5,137 bases of DNA from Planctomycetota bacterium. Lineage in GTDB: Bacteria; Planctomycetota; Phycisphaerae; Sedimentisphaerales; Anaerobacaceae. Made by a program: the position numbers and the translations under genes. Of this stretch, positions 4,273 to 5,137 are shown piece after piece. The DNA is taken from contig JAFNGF010000179.1 of assembly GCA_017885385.1 (NCBI GenBank), positions 1-5,137 of the forward strand, in the 5' to 3' direction. How positions within the stretch are numbered: the stretch's first letter is position 1; each line of letters begins with the position of its first letter. The notes below the pieces were generated by a model. That model worked only from the letters and a program-made list of their open reading frames with translations. It was not told the origin of the DNA and did no database searches.

Positions 4273-5137
4273 TTACCTTTTCTCCGAGGATTTGCCTGCC
4301 TGTCTGTAAATCTCAAGCCAGTGCAGGATGGTCTGCGCAAGCTGTTCGTCTTTGGCAGCGCGAGCAAGACCGAGCGCCTTTTCGGCTGACGAGATGGCTT
4401 CGCGGAATCGGCCCAATTCGGCGTATCTCATTCCCAGAAGATGATGCAGTGTCGGTGAGGTGTCCACCTGGGGTTTAAGCTTCACAGCGATGGAATAATG
4501 TTTGACGGTCTGGTCGACTACTCCCTGGTCGGCCAGTGCAATGGCGAGGCTGTAATGGCCATCAGCGTTATTCGGATCGAGGCGCACCGCCTCGGCTAAA
4601 TGAACTGCTGCTTCTTTCGAGTTTCCAGCATAGAGAAACGCTCGCCCAAGGCTAAGGCGCATGTTCAGAGGGTTGTACTGCTCATCAAATCCCTGTGGCA
4701 TACGCCGTAGGGCCTCCGAAAGGTGTTTTATGGCCTGTTCGATCTTTTGCTGGTGCAATAGCGCCATACCCAGGTCGTGGTGCACGCGGGGATCATCCGG
4801 GTTGAGTTCCGCGGCCTTCAACAAATGAGCCATGCCCTCGTTGTACATACCTTTGACGTTGTAAAAGAGAAATCCCAATTTCAGGTGCGCCTCGAAGTTA
4901 TTCGGATTTAGCCGCAGCGCGTTCCTATACTCTTGTATAGCGTTATCCGGCTCGCCGTGTCTGAAAGACTCGTTCCCCGCTCTTACAAAAGAGTAGTCAT
5001 TCAGAAACTGTTCGTGGATTTTCTTGATCGCGGTGGGCTTAGCGTTGACAAACTCGGGGATATTGGCCGCCCTATCCGGCGAGGTAAGATTGGCCAGCAG
5101 GACGGCAGGGGTGCTCTGCCCTTTTTCGTCAATATGG
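4273..5137 (-). CDS. TPR-repeat protein, C-terminal part (runs off the window)
   Basis: The minus-strand frame is open from the right edge (first full codon 5136-5134) to TAA at 4275-4273, giving 287 residues of a longer protein. A start at 4878 would be a TTG inside a TPR helix (HLKLGFLFYN), so it is not the true start. Six TPR units are visible at about fragment residues 47-80, 81-114, 116-149, 157-190, 191-223 and 227-261, with the usual Gly/Ala positions and the closing LNPNN, LNPDD and LDPNN turns. The last ~26 residues are a capping helix and a basic tail. The first 45 residues (HIDEKGQSTP onward) are not TPR and belong to an upstream region I cannot identify. TPR arrays bind protein partners, and the role depends on the missing N-terminus. 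The gene is convergent with the plus-strand genes, ends in two hairpins, and has GC content like the enzyme genes. Confidence 0.85.
   Translation of the reverse strand, partial: HIDEKGQSTPAVLLANLTSPDRAANIPEFVNAKPTAIKKIHEQFLNDYSFVRAGNESFRHGEPDNAIQEYRNALRLNPNNFEAHLKLGFLFYNVKGMYNEGMAHLLKAAELNPDDPRVHHDLGMALLHQQKIEQAIKHLSEALRRMPQGFDEQYNPLNMRLSLGRAFLYAGNSKEAAVHLAEAVRLDPNNADGHYSLAIALADQGVVDQTVKHYSIAVKLKPQVDTSPTLHHLLGMRYAELGRFREAISSAEKALGLARAAKDEQLAQTILHWLEIYRQAGKSSEKR

Noticed and set aside
4072..4389. Plus-strand open frame across hairpins and the end of the TPR gene
   Set aside because: It reads through a hairpin array, a strong minus-strand terminator and antisense TPR codons, and has no ribosome binding site.

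Overview
The window looks like a piece of an environmental bacterial chromosome carrying secreted-enzyme genes and a repeat-rich accessory patch. Two neighbouring genes encode Sec-exported proteins: a PhoPQ-activated pathogenicity-related (PqaA-type) alpha/beta hydrolase and a creatininase-family amidohydrolase. They follow the 3' end of a TIM-barrel sugar-phosphate isomerase/epimerase gene. This mix, together with short palindromic intergenic repeats of the ACCACAGATT...AATCTGTGGT kind, recalls Planctomycetota (Phycisphaerae-like) or other PVC-group genomes. That assignment is from general recollection of such genomes and is tentative; no marker gene is present.

Layout. Positions 1-202 hold the end of the isomerase gene (+). 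Positions 207-280 are a palindromic CACAGAT repeat filling the gap to the next gene. Positions 295-1704 encode the PqaA-like protein (+), followed by a clear intrinsic terminator (1709-1739). Positions 1764-2684 encode the exported creatininase-like protein (+). Positions 2685-2990 hold a mosaic of small palindromic repeats and then a good sigma70-type promoter (2926-2954). Positions 2991-3587 encode a membrane-anchored coiled-coil/TPR protein (+), clearly AT-richer than its neighbours. An ATGA overlap at 3584 opens a second reading frame with two hydrophobic segments, but it is broken by several in-frame stops and reads as a decayed partner gene (3584-3919). Positions 3920-4272 have no gene and hold a nested inverted-repeat element (3923-4027, with an inner element at 3943-4012) and several hairpins, including a strong minus-strand terminator (4210-4238). 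Positions 4273-5137 are the 3' part of a minus-strand gene with about six TPR units that runs off the window edge.

How it fits together. The isomerase, PqaA-like and creatininase-like genes point the same way and may form a carbohydrate or amide catabolic cluster, with the last two products acting outside the cytoplasm. The terminator between them suggests they are not simply co-transcribed at equal levels. The promoter-coiled-coil/TPR-pseudogene unit is bracketed by related repeats (2685-2804 and 3943-4189) and differs in base composition, so it is probably an inserted accessory module that is now decaying. I found no RNA gene, CRISPR array or intact transposase.
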